DNA from: Alphaproteobacteria bacterium
GTDB lineage: Bacteria; Pseudomonadota; Alphaproteobacteria; RF32; CAG-239
Assembly: GCA_028706255.1 (NCBI GenBank)
Contig: JAQWBS010000012.1
Span: 1 to 43,364 of the forward strand
Direction: 5' to 3'
Length of the DNA: 43,364 nucleotides
Positions within the stretch are counted from its first letter, which is position 1. Every line of letters begins with the position of its first letter. Shown piece after piece: positions 24,150 through 33,050 of the stretch. The position numbers were made by a program, and so were the translations under genes. Under the pieces are notes generated by a model, which made no database searches, was not told the origin of the DNA, and saw only the letters and a program-made list of their open reading frames with translations.

Positions 24150-24887
24150 ATGAAAAAATTAATGAGCCTATTCACCGTCGGTTTACTCTCTGCTTGCTCT
24201 CTTTACGAAGCAACGAGCAATTTAGACAGCCATATGATTAGTTTTTATGACACCACCCCAACCCTTATCAGTTCGGAGTATGTAACAGATAAATCTTATC
24301 CAAAAGGTGAGGTTTTAACTGCATATATTGGCTACACTGTGGTTGACAATAAAACATATCGCAAAGAAGTTTATCGTAGTGAAGAACTTCGTGCCAATAT
24401 GAATGCCACCATCTCAAGTTTTTCAATGCCGATTAAACTCAAAGTGAACGAAGTTCGCAAAGCTGTTGGACAAGTCCAACTCAAAGACGGTGCTTATATG
24501 CTGCTTGAAGATAATATGCCAAACTATGTTTTCCTCATCAATCCTGAAGGTGAAGTTTTTCCACAAATGGGTGTGATAAAAAACAACCGCCTCACATTAC
24601 TAAATGAAAAAATTTCTATCAGACCAAAAGATTTTCGTTTTGATGTTGTTGCTAAATCAAGTTCAAGCCAAACACGTCCTGTTAAAGGCTTCGACATTAA
24701 ATATGAAGGCATCAATTTAGACCGTATGGTTTTCACTTATTATGATTATAGCAAAAGCGACAGCACAAGTGGCTATTTTGAAAACATCACGTTTCCTTTA
24801 AGCCAAGAAATTGTTGAAATTGAAGGAGCTGGAATTAAAATTTTGAAAGCCACGCCAACAAAGCTTGATTACATTATCATCAAATAG
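24150..24887 (+). CDS. Hypothetical lipoprotein
   Basis: This is an unrecognised 245-residue protein. The N-terminus MKKLMSLFTVGLLSACSLYE is a lipoprotein signal peptide with lipobox LSAC and lipidated C16. The mature protein has no further cysteines and looks beta-rich, with charged and aromatic residues. The sequence after the lipidated cysteine (CSLYE) resembles that of the lipoprotein at 34229 (CALYE), but the rest does not clearly align. Residue +2 is serine, which in enterobacterial rules favours the outer membrane. It is a single gene with its own terminator. Confidence 0.82.
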   Translation: MKKLMSLFTVGLLSACSLYEATSNLDSHMISFYDTTPTLISSEYVTDKSYPKGEVLTAYIGYTVVDNKTYRKEVYRSEELRANMNATISSFSMPIKLKVNEVRKAVGQVQLKDGAYMLLEDNMPNYVFLINPEGEVFPQMGVIKNNRLTLLNEKISIRPKDFRFDVVAKSSSSQTRPVKGFDIKYEGINLDRMVFTYYDYSKSDSTSGYFENITFPLSQEIVEIEGAGIKILKATPTKLDYIIIK

Positions 24888-24892
24888 AATAC

Positions 24893-24922
24893 AAACCTCC
24901 GCCTTAAAACGGAGGTTTTTTT
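24893..24922 (+). terminator. Terminator after the lipoprotein gene
   Basis: AAACCTCCG (24893-24901) pairs with CGGAGGTTT (24910-24918), with a T-run to 24922. It lies just beyond the stop at 24887. Confidence 0.9.
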
Positions 24923-25023
24923 ATTGTATTGTGACTAATTCAAAAAAATCTTGCAGAAAAACAACGACTGGGATATAACCAAGTAAAATTTTATATGTTT
25001 AATTGAGATTAAGGGAGCTAAAA

Positions 25024-25779
25024 ATGTCTGGACACTCACAGTTTAAGAATATCATGTATCGTAAAGGCGCTCAAGACGCCAAAAAAGCAAAAGTTTTTGC
25101 TAAACTTTCTCGTGAAATTACTGTTGCTGCAAAGAGTGGTACCCCAGACCCCGATAAAAACCCAAGATTGCGCCTTGCTATTCAAGCCGCTCGTGCTGAA
25201 TCCATGCCAAAAGACAACATTGAAAGAGCAATCACTAAAGCAAGCCAAGTTGCTGGTGGTTCAGAATATGTGACTGTGCGTTACGAAGGCTATGGCCCTG
25301 GAAATGTTGCTATCATTGTTGAAGCTTTGACAGACAACAAGAACAGAACAGCAAGCAATGTGCGTTCAACTTTTGGAAAACGTGGTGGAAACATGGGCGA
25401 AAGCGGTTCCGTTGCTTTCAACTTTGAAAGAATTGGCTACATTCAATATCCACTTTCTATTGCAAATGCAGATAAAGTTTTTGAAGACGCTTTAAATGCA
25501 GGTGCAAATGATGTTGCTTCTGACAATGAACACCATGAAATTGAAACAATTCCTGATGATTTGGGTGCTGTGACTGAATCTTTAGAAAAAATCTTCGGCA
25601 CACCTTCTGTTTCTCGTTTGGATTGGAAAGCCTTGGTAAAATCTGACATTGATGATGTTGAAAAGGCAAAATCTTTGCTTGGTTTGATTGAAGCTCTTGA
25701 GGATGATGACGATGTGCAACAAGTTTATAATAATGCAGAATTTTCTGAAAGCGTTATGACCGAACTTGAAAACAGCTAA
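25024..25779 (+). CDS. yebC: YebC/PmpR family transcriptional regulator or translation factor
   Basis: YebC-type proteins are conserved bacterial factors first described as DNA-binding regulators. Recent work links them to translation of difficult motifs. The 251-residue protein starts [25 protein letters not shown], the family signature, and carries the middle domain with [25 protein letters not shown] and the acidic C-terminal domain. The ATG at 25024 follows AAGGGAG, so the upstream TTG at 25003 is not used. ruvC follows 74 bases on, as in many alphaproteobacteria, but a terminator-like hairpin lies between. Confidence 0.95.
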   Translation: MSGHSQFKNIMYRKGAQDAKKAKVFAKLSREITVAAKSGTPDPDKNPRLRLAIQAARAESMPKDNIERAITKASQVAGGSEYVTVRYEGYGPGNVAIIVEALTDNKNRTASNVRSTFGKRGGNMGESGSVAFNFERIGYIQYPLSIANADKVFEDALNAGANDVASDNEHHEIETIPDDLGAVTESLEKIFGTPSVSRLDWKALVKSDIDDVEKAKSLLGLIEALEDDDDVQQVYNNAEFSESVMTELENS

Positions 25780-25806
25780 TCTAGCTTGCACAAAAAGATA
25801 AATTAT

Positions 25807-25842
25807 GTCATTCTAAACTTCATGTTTAGAATGACTTTTTTT
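25807..25842 (+). terminator. Terminator-like hairpin just before ruvC
   Basis: GTCATTCTAAAC (25807-25818) pairs perfectly with GTTTAGAATGAC (25824-25835), followed by seven Ts (25836-25842). The ruvC ribosome site AGGA begins two bases later. It should end the yebC transcript and raises the question of where ruvC transcription starts. Confidence 0.85.
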
Positions 25843-25853
25843 AGGAACAAGAC

Positions 25854-26330
25854 GTGCGAATTTTAGGATTAGACCCAAGTTTGACTTCAACAGGCTGGGG
25901 CATTATTGAAGCGGAAGGCAACAGAATCAAATATGTTGCTGACGGCATCGTCAAAACTGATGCAAAAATGAACCTTGCTGACAGATTGGTAAAATTACAC
26001 GAAGGCATTTGCGAAATCATCGAAACTTATCGCCCTGATGAAGCCGCCATTGAAGAAGTTTTCTTAAACTCAAACCCATATTCTTCTCTGAAATTAGGGC
26101 AAGCAAGAGGCGTGGTTTTCCTTGCACCCGCAAGATATAACATCTCCGTTGCCGAATATGAACCAAACAAAATCAAAAAAGCAGTTGTGGGCGTTGGGCA
26201 TGCTGAAAAAACACAAGTCCAGACCATGATTAAAATCCTCCTCCCAGGGTGTAAACCTAAAAATGCGGATTCTGCCGACGCTTTGGCAATTGCCATTTGT
26301 CATAATAATTTCAGATTAAGTCCTCGCTAA
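25854..26330 (+). CDS. ruvC: Holliday junction resolvase RuvC (GTG start)
   Basis: RuvC cuts Holliday junctions symmetrically, working with RuvAB. The 158-residue protein has the four acidic catalytic positions: D7 in LGLDPSL, E67 or E68 in AAIEEVF, and D139 and D142 in NADSADALAIAICH. The start codon is GTG at 25854 with AGGA upstream. It lies about 12 kb from ruvAB in this window and on the opposite strand, so the three proteins are made from separate units. Confidence 0.96.
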   Translation: MRILGLDPSLTSTGWGIIEAEGNRIKYVADGIVKTDAKMNLADRLVKLHEGICEIIETYRPDEAAIEEVFLNSNPYSSLKLGQARGVVFLAPARYNISVAEYEPNKIKKAVVGVGHAEKTQVQTMIKILLPGCKPKNADSADALAIAICHNNFRLSPR

Positions 26331-26351
26331 ATCATCTTAAAAATAACGCCA

Positions 26352-26387
26352 CAAAAAAACAACCTTGGTTTTTATGCCAAGGCTGTT
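26352..26387 (-). terminator. Terminator after der
   Basis: AACAACCTTGG (26358-26368) and CCAAGGCTGTT (26377-26387) form an 11-bp stem. In minus-strand RNA the single non-Watson-Crick position becomes G-U, and a U-run follows (complement of A 26353-26359). It therefore fits the minus-strand der gene ending at 26428. Confidence 0.75.
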
Positions 26388-26427
26388 AAAACTTAACCCT
26401 TATTTGGTTATAATTTTCAAAGACAGA

Positions 26428-27840
26428 TTAGTCTTTATCTGCATATGGATTTCCTGTTTTGCGAACCATAATTCTAATCGGAATTCCACCTAAATCAAAA
26501 TTTTCACGCAAGCTATTGGTCAAATAACGCAAATAGCTATCTGGCAAGCCTTCAGGATTGCTAGAAGAAATGAAAAATGCAGGTGGTCTCGTCTTAGCCT
26601 GTGTCACATATCTCAACTTAATACGACGCTTATTTTTTCCTAAAGGGGGCGTATTTGCAGCCATTGCATCAGCAAACCAACGATTCAAAACCGCTGTTGG
26701 AATACGCTTATTCCAACGGTCATAAACCTTGAAAGCCGCACTCATCAACTTATCCAAGCCTTCTTTTTTCAAAGCGGAAATTGTCACGGTTGGAACACCA
26801 TCAACCTGAGCCAAAGAGGTCATTAATTTATAGTTCAATTTATCTAATGCTTCTTTACGATTCGCAATGTCCCATTTATTAATGGCAATCACCAAGGCTC
26901 TGCCTTCCTCAACCACGCGGCGAGCAATTGTTAAATCTTGCTTATCTAGAACCGCATCAGCATCCAAAACCAAAATCACCACTTGTGCCATATCAAGCGC
27001 ATATTTCGTGCTTGAAGCAGATAATCTTTCTAAAGAGTCGCTCACTCTTGCCTGACGTCTAAGCCCTGCTGTGTCGACTAATTTAACTTCTCTGCCTTTC
27101 CATTCCCAAGGGATTGTAATTGCATCTCTCGTCACCCCAGCTTCAGGACCTGTTAACATTCTATCATCTTTAAGCAAAGCATTAACCAAAGTTGATTTCC
27201 CAACATTCGGACGTCCCACAATCGCAATTTGAATTGGACGTGCTTTTTCTTCTTCAGTTTCTTCACCAAGCTCGAAAAAACCATCATCATTCACATCTAT
27301 TCTTACGTCATTTTTTACAACGTCTTGTGCGTCATCTGCTTCAGTTGTTTCTTTTTCATAAGCACTCAAAGCATCATAAAGCAAATCAAGCCCCAAGCCA
27401 TGTTCCGCAGAAAAAGGAATTGGGTCACCTAAGCCCAAACGATGAGCTTCATAAATACTATCTTCTTGAAGTCTACCTTCACACTTATTGCCAATGAGAA
27501 TAACTGGCTTTCCACTTTGACGAATGAGCGACGCAAAATGGTCGTCATAAGGCTGAACGCCTTCACGAGCATCAAACAAAAACAAACAAACATCACATTC
27601 ATCAACGGCATATTTCGTTTGCTTCCACATTCTTTGCTCAAGATTATCTTTATTAGAATATTCATAACCTGCCGTATCAACGATAATAAGGTCTAAATCA
27701 CGCAGTCTTGCCGGTGCTTCTTTGCGATCTCTGGTCACCCCTGGCATATCATGAACAATTGCCAATCTTTTACCGACAAGGCGATTAAACAACGTAGATT
27801 TTCCAACATTCGGACGCCCAATTATGGCAACTTTAATCAT
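26428..27840 (-). CDS. der: Ribosome-assembly GTPase Der (EngA)
   Basis: Der has two GTPase domains in tandem and helps mature the 50S subunit. Both P-loops are visible: GRPNVGKST at residues 8-16 and again at 209-217. The DTAG switch II and NKCE (118-121) belong to the first domain, and DTAG and NKWD to the second. An acidic linker (residues about 163-200) joins them, and the KH-like C-terminal domain follows. The length of 470 is normal. It is last in the run TPR-bamB-der, 30 bases after bamB, an arrangement common in alphaproteobacteria. Confidence 0.97.
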   Translation of the reverse strand: MIKVAIIGRPNVGKSTLFNRLVGKRLAIVHDMPGVTRDRKEAPARLRDLDLIIVDTAGYEYSNKDNLEQRMWKQTKYAVDECDVCLFLFDAREGVQPYDDHFASLIRQSGKPVILIGNKCEGRLQEDSIYEAHRLGLGDPIPFSAEHGLGLDLLYDALSAYEKETTEADDAQDVVKNDVRIDVNDDGFFELGEETEEEKARPIQIAIVGRPNVGKSTLVNALLKDDRMLTGPEAGVTRDAITIPWEWKGREVKLVDTAGLRRQARVSDSLERLSASSTKYALDMAQVVILVLDADAVLDKQDLTIARRVVEEGRALVIAINKWDIANRKEALDKLNYKLMTSLAQVDGVPTVTISALKKEGLDKLMSAAFKVYDRWNKRIPTAVLNRWFADAMAANTPPLGKNKRRIKLRYVTQAKTRPPAFFISSSNPEGLPDSYLRYLTNSLRENFDLGGIPIRIMVRKTGNPYADKD

Positions 27841-27870
27841 TCTCTAAATTCCTATTATTCTCTTTATTTT

Positions 27871-29202
27871 CTATCTATAAGCAATCAGTTCTGCATCATC
27901 TGTGGTGAACAAAACATATCCATAAGCGGCAATTGGTGAAATCTCAACGCCTTCACCTAAGTCTGTTGAAGCGGTGATTTGCCCATTATAAGGATTAATT
28001 GCAAACACATAGCCGTTAGAAGTTGCCACCAGAAGCTTTTGCCCAATCAAGATTGGTCCCGCTGCAAAAGCACCAACTTTTTTCTCTAAATCTTTACCTG
28101 CAGAAATTTTTGTGCTCCAAACAATGTCGCCATTGCGTTTATTCAAAGCTGCCATTTCTAAATTACTCGTCAAAACAAACAAAGAATTTCCAACAACAGA
28201 CATTGGGTTCATTGAACCAATTTCTTTTTCCCAAATTCTCGTTCCCGTACGCAAGTCAAGTGCTACAAGCACATTATTATTGCCAACGGCATAAACCACA
28301 TCTCCGTCAATAATTGGATTAGAATTGATAGAGTTAATGCTTGAATTAGAGTTCATACGGTTTCTTGAAATCAAGAAGTCGCTCCACAAAGGAGAACCCG
28401 TGCTAGCTTTGAAAGCTCTAATTTCACCTGTTGAGAAAGCCGCAATCAAAACATCTTTACCATAATTATATGCGGAACTAGCCCCGCCAACTAAAACCGT
28501 TGCTTCACCAATGGTTTTGAAACGCCAAGCTTCTTGACCTGTCATTGCATCAAGGGCAATTAATGTATTGTCAATTGTTTGGAAGAAAATTAATCCCCCA
28601 CCAATCGTTGGTGAAATTCTAATTGGTGCTTCAGCATCAAACTTCCAGATTCTTTTTCCTGTGAAAATATCCAAGGCATAAACACTGCCATATCCTGTGG
28701 TTGCAAAAACTCTTTTCTGCATCAAAGAAACAGCAATTCCCGCCCCTTTCATCGAAACATCTCTTTGCGACTTATCACTTGGTTTTAATTTTCTGTCCCA
28801 AACTTCTTTGCCATCATCAATGCGAATAGCCGTCACTTTTGCTTCTGAATCAATTGTGAAAACAACTCTGCCTGCAACGACCGGAGAGGCAAGCAAATAT
28901 TCACCCTTTGAGCTTCCTTTTCCAAAAGAAAAGTCCCATTTTTTTTCAAACGTTTCACCACTACGTAAATGTGGCATCAAATGTTCTGAACTTCCACCGC
29001 TTTGATACCAACCAATGTTTTCAACTGGTTTAGGCAAAACAACTTTGAACGTGCCAACATAATCTGGCTTGAGATAAGTTTCGCCGTCCAAGGCTTCAAC
29101 TCTTTTGCCTTCTAAGGGAATCTTATCATTTGAAAAAAGACCACAAGAGGCAAGCATCATGCTCGCCCCTAGCATTGAAAATATAATTTTTTTAGAAGTC
29201 AT
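27871..29202 (-). CDS. bamB: Outer membrane assembly lipoprotein BamB
   Basis: BamB is a beta-propeller lipoprotein of the BAM complex, which inserts beta-barrels in the outer membrane. The 443-residue protein has a lipoprotein signal (MMLASCGLF, lipidated cysteine in LASC). About eight PQQ-like propeller blades follow, each with the W or A-[LV]-D-x-x-[TN]-G pattern, for example AIRIDDGKEVW, ALDIFTGKRIW, ALDAMTGQEAW and ALDLRTGTRIW. The ATG at 29202 follows GGAGAGG, so the alternative at 29214 is not used. It lies between the TPR gene and der. Confidence 0.93.
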   Translation of the reverse strand: MTSKKIIFSMLGASMMLASCGLFSNDKIPLEGKRVEALDGETYLKPDYVGTFKVVLPKPVENIGWYQSGGSSEHLMPHLRSGETFEKKWDFSFGKGSSKGEYLLASPVVAGRVVFTIDSEAKVTAIRIDDGKEVWDRKLKPSDKSQRDVSMKGAGIAVSLMQKRVFATTGYGSVYALDIFTGKRIWKFDAEAPIRISPTIGGGLIFFQTIDNTLIALDAMTGQEAWRFKTIGEATVLVGGASSAYNYGKDVLIAAFSTGEIRAFKASTGSPLWSDFLISRNRMNSNSSINSINSNPIIDGDVVYAVGNNNVLVALDLRTGTRIWEKEIGSMNPMSVVGNSLFVLTSNLEMAALNKRNGDIVWSTKISAGKDLEKKVGAFAAGPILIGQKLLVATSNGYVFAINPYNGQITASTDLGEGVEISPIAAYGYVLFTTDDAELIAYR

Positions 29203-29226
29203 TAACCTCTCCAACTCATTTTTTTA

Positions 29227-29928
29227 TTATTTTTCGACATCATTTAAGACAGACAACATATCTTGAACTCTAACTCTCAAGCTCTCAGACAAGTCTGAAG
29301 ATTCTAAAATTTCAGTATAAATTTTTCTAGCTTCAGCAAGATTTCCTTCACGAACTTCCAACATTGCTAAAAGTTCTTTGGCAACATTTGTCCAGCTATT
29401 GCTTGTTGTTGCCAAAGGAGAAAGAAGTGCCACAATCTCTTCTTTTGGAGCAGTATCCAATTTATAAGAAGCCAACTTAATGATAGAGACATCTCTCATT
29501 TTTGAATTCATATTTTTATCACTAATGATTTCTTCAAGTGCAGCAGTAGCTTCGTCCCCTTTACCTTGTTCGAGCAAAACATTAGAGATTTGAACTTTTG
29601 CCAAATCAACATAAATATCATGATTATTTTTAACGATATCATTCAAAACTTTCAAGCTCTCATCATATTTCCCTTGAATTTGCAAATTCAAAGCATAAGC
29701 GTAAGTGTCTGACCAAGTTTGATTCTTCTCACGGTGCCAAACTTTAAAAGTTTCAAAACTAACCGCAAAAGAAAGCACCAAAACCACGAAAATAACTAAA
29801 TACAAACCATATTGCTTCCAAAAAGCAACAAGCCTATCATTTTTCAAATCCTGTTCAACTTCACGAAGCAACTTTTCTTCAGCTTCATTAGATTGAGGTT
29901 TATCATTCTTTTCTGCATTCTTTTTCAT
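29227..29928 (-). CDS. YfgM-like TPR protein, membrane anchored
   Basis: YfgM-type proteins are ancillary to the SecYEG translocon and work with periplasmic chaperones. The 233-residue protein has a charged cytoplasmic N-terminus, one TM helix (LYLVIFVVLVLSFAVSFETF, residues about 36-56), then a helical TPR-like region (ALNLQIQGKYDESLKVL, LLEQGKGDEATAALEEI, LEVREGNLAEARKIYTEIL). The ATG at 29928 with an AGAGAG site is preferred over 29964. Position before bamB and der is conserved in alphaproteobacteria and supports the assignment. Confidence 0.85.
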   Translation of the reverse strand: MKKNAEKNDKPQSNEAEEKLLREVEQDLKNDRLVAFWKQYGLYLVIFVVLVLSFAVSFETFKVWHREKNQTWSDTYAYALNLQIQGKYDESLKVLNDIVKNNHDIYVDLAKVQISNVLLEQGKGDEATAALEEIISDKNMNSKMRDVSIIKLASYKLDTAPKEEIVALLSPLATTSNSWTNVAKELLAMLEVREGNLAEARKIYTEILESSDLSESLRVRVQDMLSVLNDVEK

Positions 29929-30018
29929 TTTAATCTCTCTTCTGCAAATATTAAAACCATACAAACTTTATAGCTTAATTTAAAAAATTAGCAAATTATT
30001 ATTACAAGAAACCACCAA

Positions 30019-31176
30019 CTATTTCAAAATCTCACGAATGAGCAAGTTTCTGACCCATTTTAAGTCATTTATTGGCAATTTTTTTCCAAAAACCATACTA
30101 TCTTTTAACGAGTAAACCACCAAGAAATTACGGTTCAAAGCAGGATTATAGGCAACATCCACCCAAACAATGTCACTTTTTTGCATCTCATCATGCTTGC
30201 GAGAAAAGAGCCAAAACTTGTGAACCACAATAACCTTGTCTTTTTTGATAACAATTTTATCTTTGCGAAATAAAAAGAGAAAACTGAAAAACAAACCTAA
30301 AGAAGCACCCGCTTGAATTAGAAAAACGACGAAATCATTTTCTGCCCGAATACCAGATAAAAAGAACAAGATAAAAGCCGAAACTAAAAGGGCTCCAACA
30401 GCTAAGATATTATAAGCATCAAAAAGAGCTTTCCTAACTTTGATAATAAGCTTATCCCTTCCTTGTTTCACCTGAACAAATTTAGGGTCGTCCGTTTCAT
30501 TTTTTGATAAATCTAAAAGATCTTTTTGATTTAAGAGTGGCTGCGTAAAGACATCAACCTCTTTATAAAGCGGACCATCTGTTGTCACATAAATAATTGG
30601 CTTATTAAAAAATTTTGCATAATGACTAATTAAACTGGTGAAGTTTTTGCGTCTGGTGCCAATGTATAATGGAATAGTCTTATCTTCTTCTTTGTGAAAC
30701 AACTCAATAATATATTTATTACGATTAAACAAGCCATATTGGTAAAATTCGACCCGAAAACGCACCCCTTCATAATCGGCAATTTTCAGATTCTTCAAAA
30801 TCCTTTTCTCTCCAAAAACGGGGCGATGTGTGAGCGTAAAGGATTCCCCGTCAAAGCTAATTTTCTTATAACGAATATAAGATGCCGCCAAAGACCAAAC
30901 AATCCAAAACCCTATTGTGATAATCACAAAATCAAAAAAAGCGGGATTAATCAACGATGCCGTATATTCAAAATCTCTTTCAATCTCATCAAAAACTGTT
31001 TTTTGACTGTTAAACCCATTTAGCAATTCATAAAATCCAATTGCAATTAGCAAAAAAGCAAAGAAAAGCCCTGGTAACAAAAGAAAAAATGCTGCTCTAT
31101 CTGTCTTTCTAGCAGGAGTCTTAGAAATATCAAATTCAAAGTCATTACTAAAATGATCAACCGCTTTATAGTTCAT
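30019..31176 (-). CDS. Hypothetical membrane protein with duplicated TM-pair plus PH-like unit
   Basis: The 385-residue protein is built as two similar halves. Each has two hydrophobic helices (near residues 30-55 and 80-105, then 255-280 and 283-303). Each pair is followed by a soluble domain starting with a KIS/KIV beta strand. The halves align loosely: KISFDGESFTLTHRP against KIVIKKDKVIVVHKF, and YGLFNRNKYIIELF against NPALNRNFLVVYSL. This layout resembles bacterial PH-like (bPH) membrane proteins. The ATG at 31176 follows GAAGG. It diverges from the diguanylate cyclase gene. The function is unknown. Confidence 0.8.
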   Translation of the reverse strand: MNYKAVDHFSNDFEFDISKTPARKTDRAAFFLLLPGLFFAFLLIAIGFYELLNGFNSQKTVFDEIERDFEYTASLINPAFFDFVIITIGFWIVWSLAASYIRYKKISFDGESFTLTHRPVFGEKRILKNLKIADYEGVRFRVEFYQYGLFNRNKYIIELFHKEEDKTIPLYIGTRRKNFTSLISHYAKFFNKPIIYVTTDGPLYKEVDVFTQPLLNQKDLLDLSKNETDDPKFVQVKQGRDKLIIKVRKALFDAYNILAVGALLVSAFILFFLSGIRAENDFVVFLIQAGASLGLFFSFLFLFRKDKIVIKKDKVIVVHKFWLFSRKHDEMQKSDIVWVDVAYNPALNRNFLVVYSLKDSMVFGKKLPINDLKWVRNLLIREILK

Positions 31177-31195
31177 ACTTTCCACCTTCTTTCAC

Positions 31196-31222
31196 TTGTC
31201 AAAACTAGAGGAATGATATAAT
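31196..31222 (+). promoter_or_regulatory. Candidate promoter of the diguanylate cyclase operon
   Basis: TTGTCA (31196-31201) and a consensus TATAAT (31217-31222) are separated by 15 bases, slightly short. This would give a leader of about 105 bases before the start at 31335. The region is AT-rich, so confidence is modest. Confidence 0.4.
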
Positions 31223-31334
31223 ATTTTTTGCAAAGAATCATCTCTTTTTTTGAAACACATCATAAATTTTAGTTTATTTTAACAAATTATAACTAAGATT
31301 GCTTTAAGACTTTAATCAAATTGGTGAGTTTAAA

Positions 31335-33050
31335 ATGAACAGCATAGAAGTTTTTAGTAATAAGACATATTTAGAGCTTTCGCTCTTTGCATTATTTGTG
31401 TTTTTTTTGAGCGTTTTATATTGTTCAAAATCAAACAAATACGCCTCTAGCTTATGGTGCTTATTTGCAGGCATTCTCCTAGAATTCATAGCTTCATGGT
31501 TCGGCTATGGCATCAGCACTTATCAAAAAGAAGCATATTTCAACTTTCTTGTCTTTGTCGAACTCTTAATTTTCTTAGGGGCAACAACTTTTATGGGCAT
31601 TGCTGCCTCCAATTTCTTGGTGGATAAACTCGAAAACCACAACATCACCCTCTCACTTGCCGGATTTGTTTTGGTTGCCATTTCTTATTTTGTGTTCATC
31701 TCTCCGAATGGCATGATGGTGAATAATTTGCGTTTTGTTTTCCCTTTGGTTGGTTTTTTATATCTGGCAGTTGCCCTTTATTCAAAATCTGCACAAGGAC
31801 TAGGTTTTAAGTTTGCTGCCTTACTCAACTCTTTTGCCAGCCTCAGCATTATTTTAGAGATTTTTGGAATTGAATGTTTTCTTAGCTATCAATGGTACAT
31901 CTTACCCACTTTTTATATTGCAATGTCTTTTGCACTCATCATCATTAAAACAGATTATATCATGAACAAACTTAAAGATAGTCATCAGAAAATTCAAAAT
32001 AGCAATACCCAAATTGAAAACATCATCAAAGCTTCCCCTTTCCCAATCGTCATTTCCAAGCTTAGCGATGATAAAGTGCTGGTAGCAAACAACAATGCTG
32101 TCAAACTCTTTGGCATCAGAGAAAATGAATTGGAAAGATATAAATTAAAAGACTTTTTCATTGACCAAGACAACCGCAAATCGCTCAATGAGAAATTAGA
32201 GCAAAAAGGCGAAGTGAAAGACTTTGAGATTTTGGTTAAGTCTGCAACAGGCAACACGCCTTTCTGGCTTTTAACTTCTGCCAACACTATAGACTATAAT
32301 CATGACGTTGCGGTTTATTTGGCTTTCCAAGATATCACCTCTCGCAAAAACCGCGAAGTTTTACTTAAAAATCAGGCCACCCGTGACCCACTTACCTCTC
32401 TATTTAATCGTCGCTATTTTGAAGAAGAAACACAACAGAGAATTAGCAAAAGCATTGCGAATAATAGCTATTTTGCAGTCTTTATGCTCGACGTTGATAA
32501 ATTCAAAAACGTCAACGACACTTATGGACATAAAGTTGGTGACAACGTCCTCATTGAAATTGCTACAACGACTGTTGATGCCTTGAGAAACAATGATATT
32601 GTGGCACGTTATGGGGGTGAAGAATTTGTTGTGTTTGTAAACGTTTCTGATCAAGACAAAGCTTTTGCAGTTGCTGAACGTCTGCGTGAAACAATCGCCG
32701 CCATCAAAATCCCAACAGACAATGCTGAAGAAACAATCAGCGTCACCATTAGTATTGGTATTGCCACTTCAGATGTTTCCAAAGATTTAGGAACACTCGT
32801 AAAAATGGCTGATACAGCTTTATATAAAGCCAAAAACAATGGCAGAAATCGTTGCGAGTTTTTCGAAACAGAAATGGTCAAACAAAACCGTTGCAACGAA
32901 AGTCTGCATCCACTTTTTGAAAAAGAAGAAAATCAGGAAATTTCTTTGCTCGATGGCGTAGAAGCAAACCACATTTTCAGCAGTAATAATAACATTGAGA
33001 ACGAAAAAGAAGACATTTACAATCTCTCAATCAATAAGAAAGAAGAATAA
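31335..33050 (+). CDS. Membrane-bound PAS-GGDEF diguanylate cyclase
   Basis: The enzyme makes the second messenger c-di-GMP from two GTP. The 571-residue protein has about seven N-terminal TM helices (residues 10-205), a short coiled coil, a PAS domain (about 225-345, with VLVANNNAVKLFG) and a GGDEF domain (345-510). The active site GGEEF is intact (427-431). The product-inhibition site RxxD is present as RNND (418-421), exactly five residues before it. It should thus be active and feedback-inhibited. A 60-residue acidic tail follows. The rRNA methyltransferase begins immediately after the stop, so the two are probably coupled. No EAL or PilZ gene is in the window. Confidence 0.93.
   Translation: MNSIEVFSNKTYLELSLFALFVFFLSVLYCSKSNKYASSLWCLFAGILLEFIASWFGYGISTYQKEAYFNFLVFVELLIFLGATTFMGIAASNFLVDKLENHNITLSLAGFVLVAISYFVFISPNGMMVNNLRFVFPLVGFLYLAVALYSKSAQGLGFKFAALLNSFASLSIILEIFGIECFLSYQWYILPTFYIAMSFALIIIKTDYIMNKLKDSHQKIQNSNTQIENIIKASPFPIVISKLSDDKVLVANNNAVKLFGIRENELERYKLKDFFIDQDNRKSLNEKLEQKGEVKDFEILVKSATGNTPFWLLTSANTIDYNHDVAVYLAFQDITSRKNREVLLKNQATRDPLTSLFNRRYFEEETQQRISKSIANNSYFAVFMLDVDKFKNVNDTYGHKVGDNVLIEIATTTVDALRNNDIVARYGGEEFVVFVNVSDQDKAFAVAERLRETIAAIKIPTDNAEETISVTISIGIATSDVSKDLGTLVKMADTALYKAKNNGRNRCEFFETEMVKQNRCNESLHPLFEKEENQEISLLDGVEANHIFSSNNNIENEKEDIYNLSINKKEE

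Noticed and set aside
31335..33050. Bifunctional GGDEF-EAL protein
   Set aside because: There is no EAL motif after the GGDEF domain; only a short acidic tail follows.
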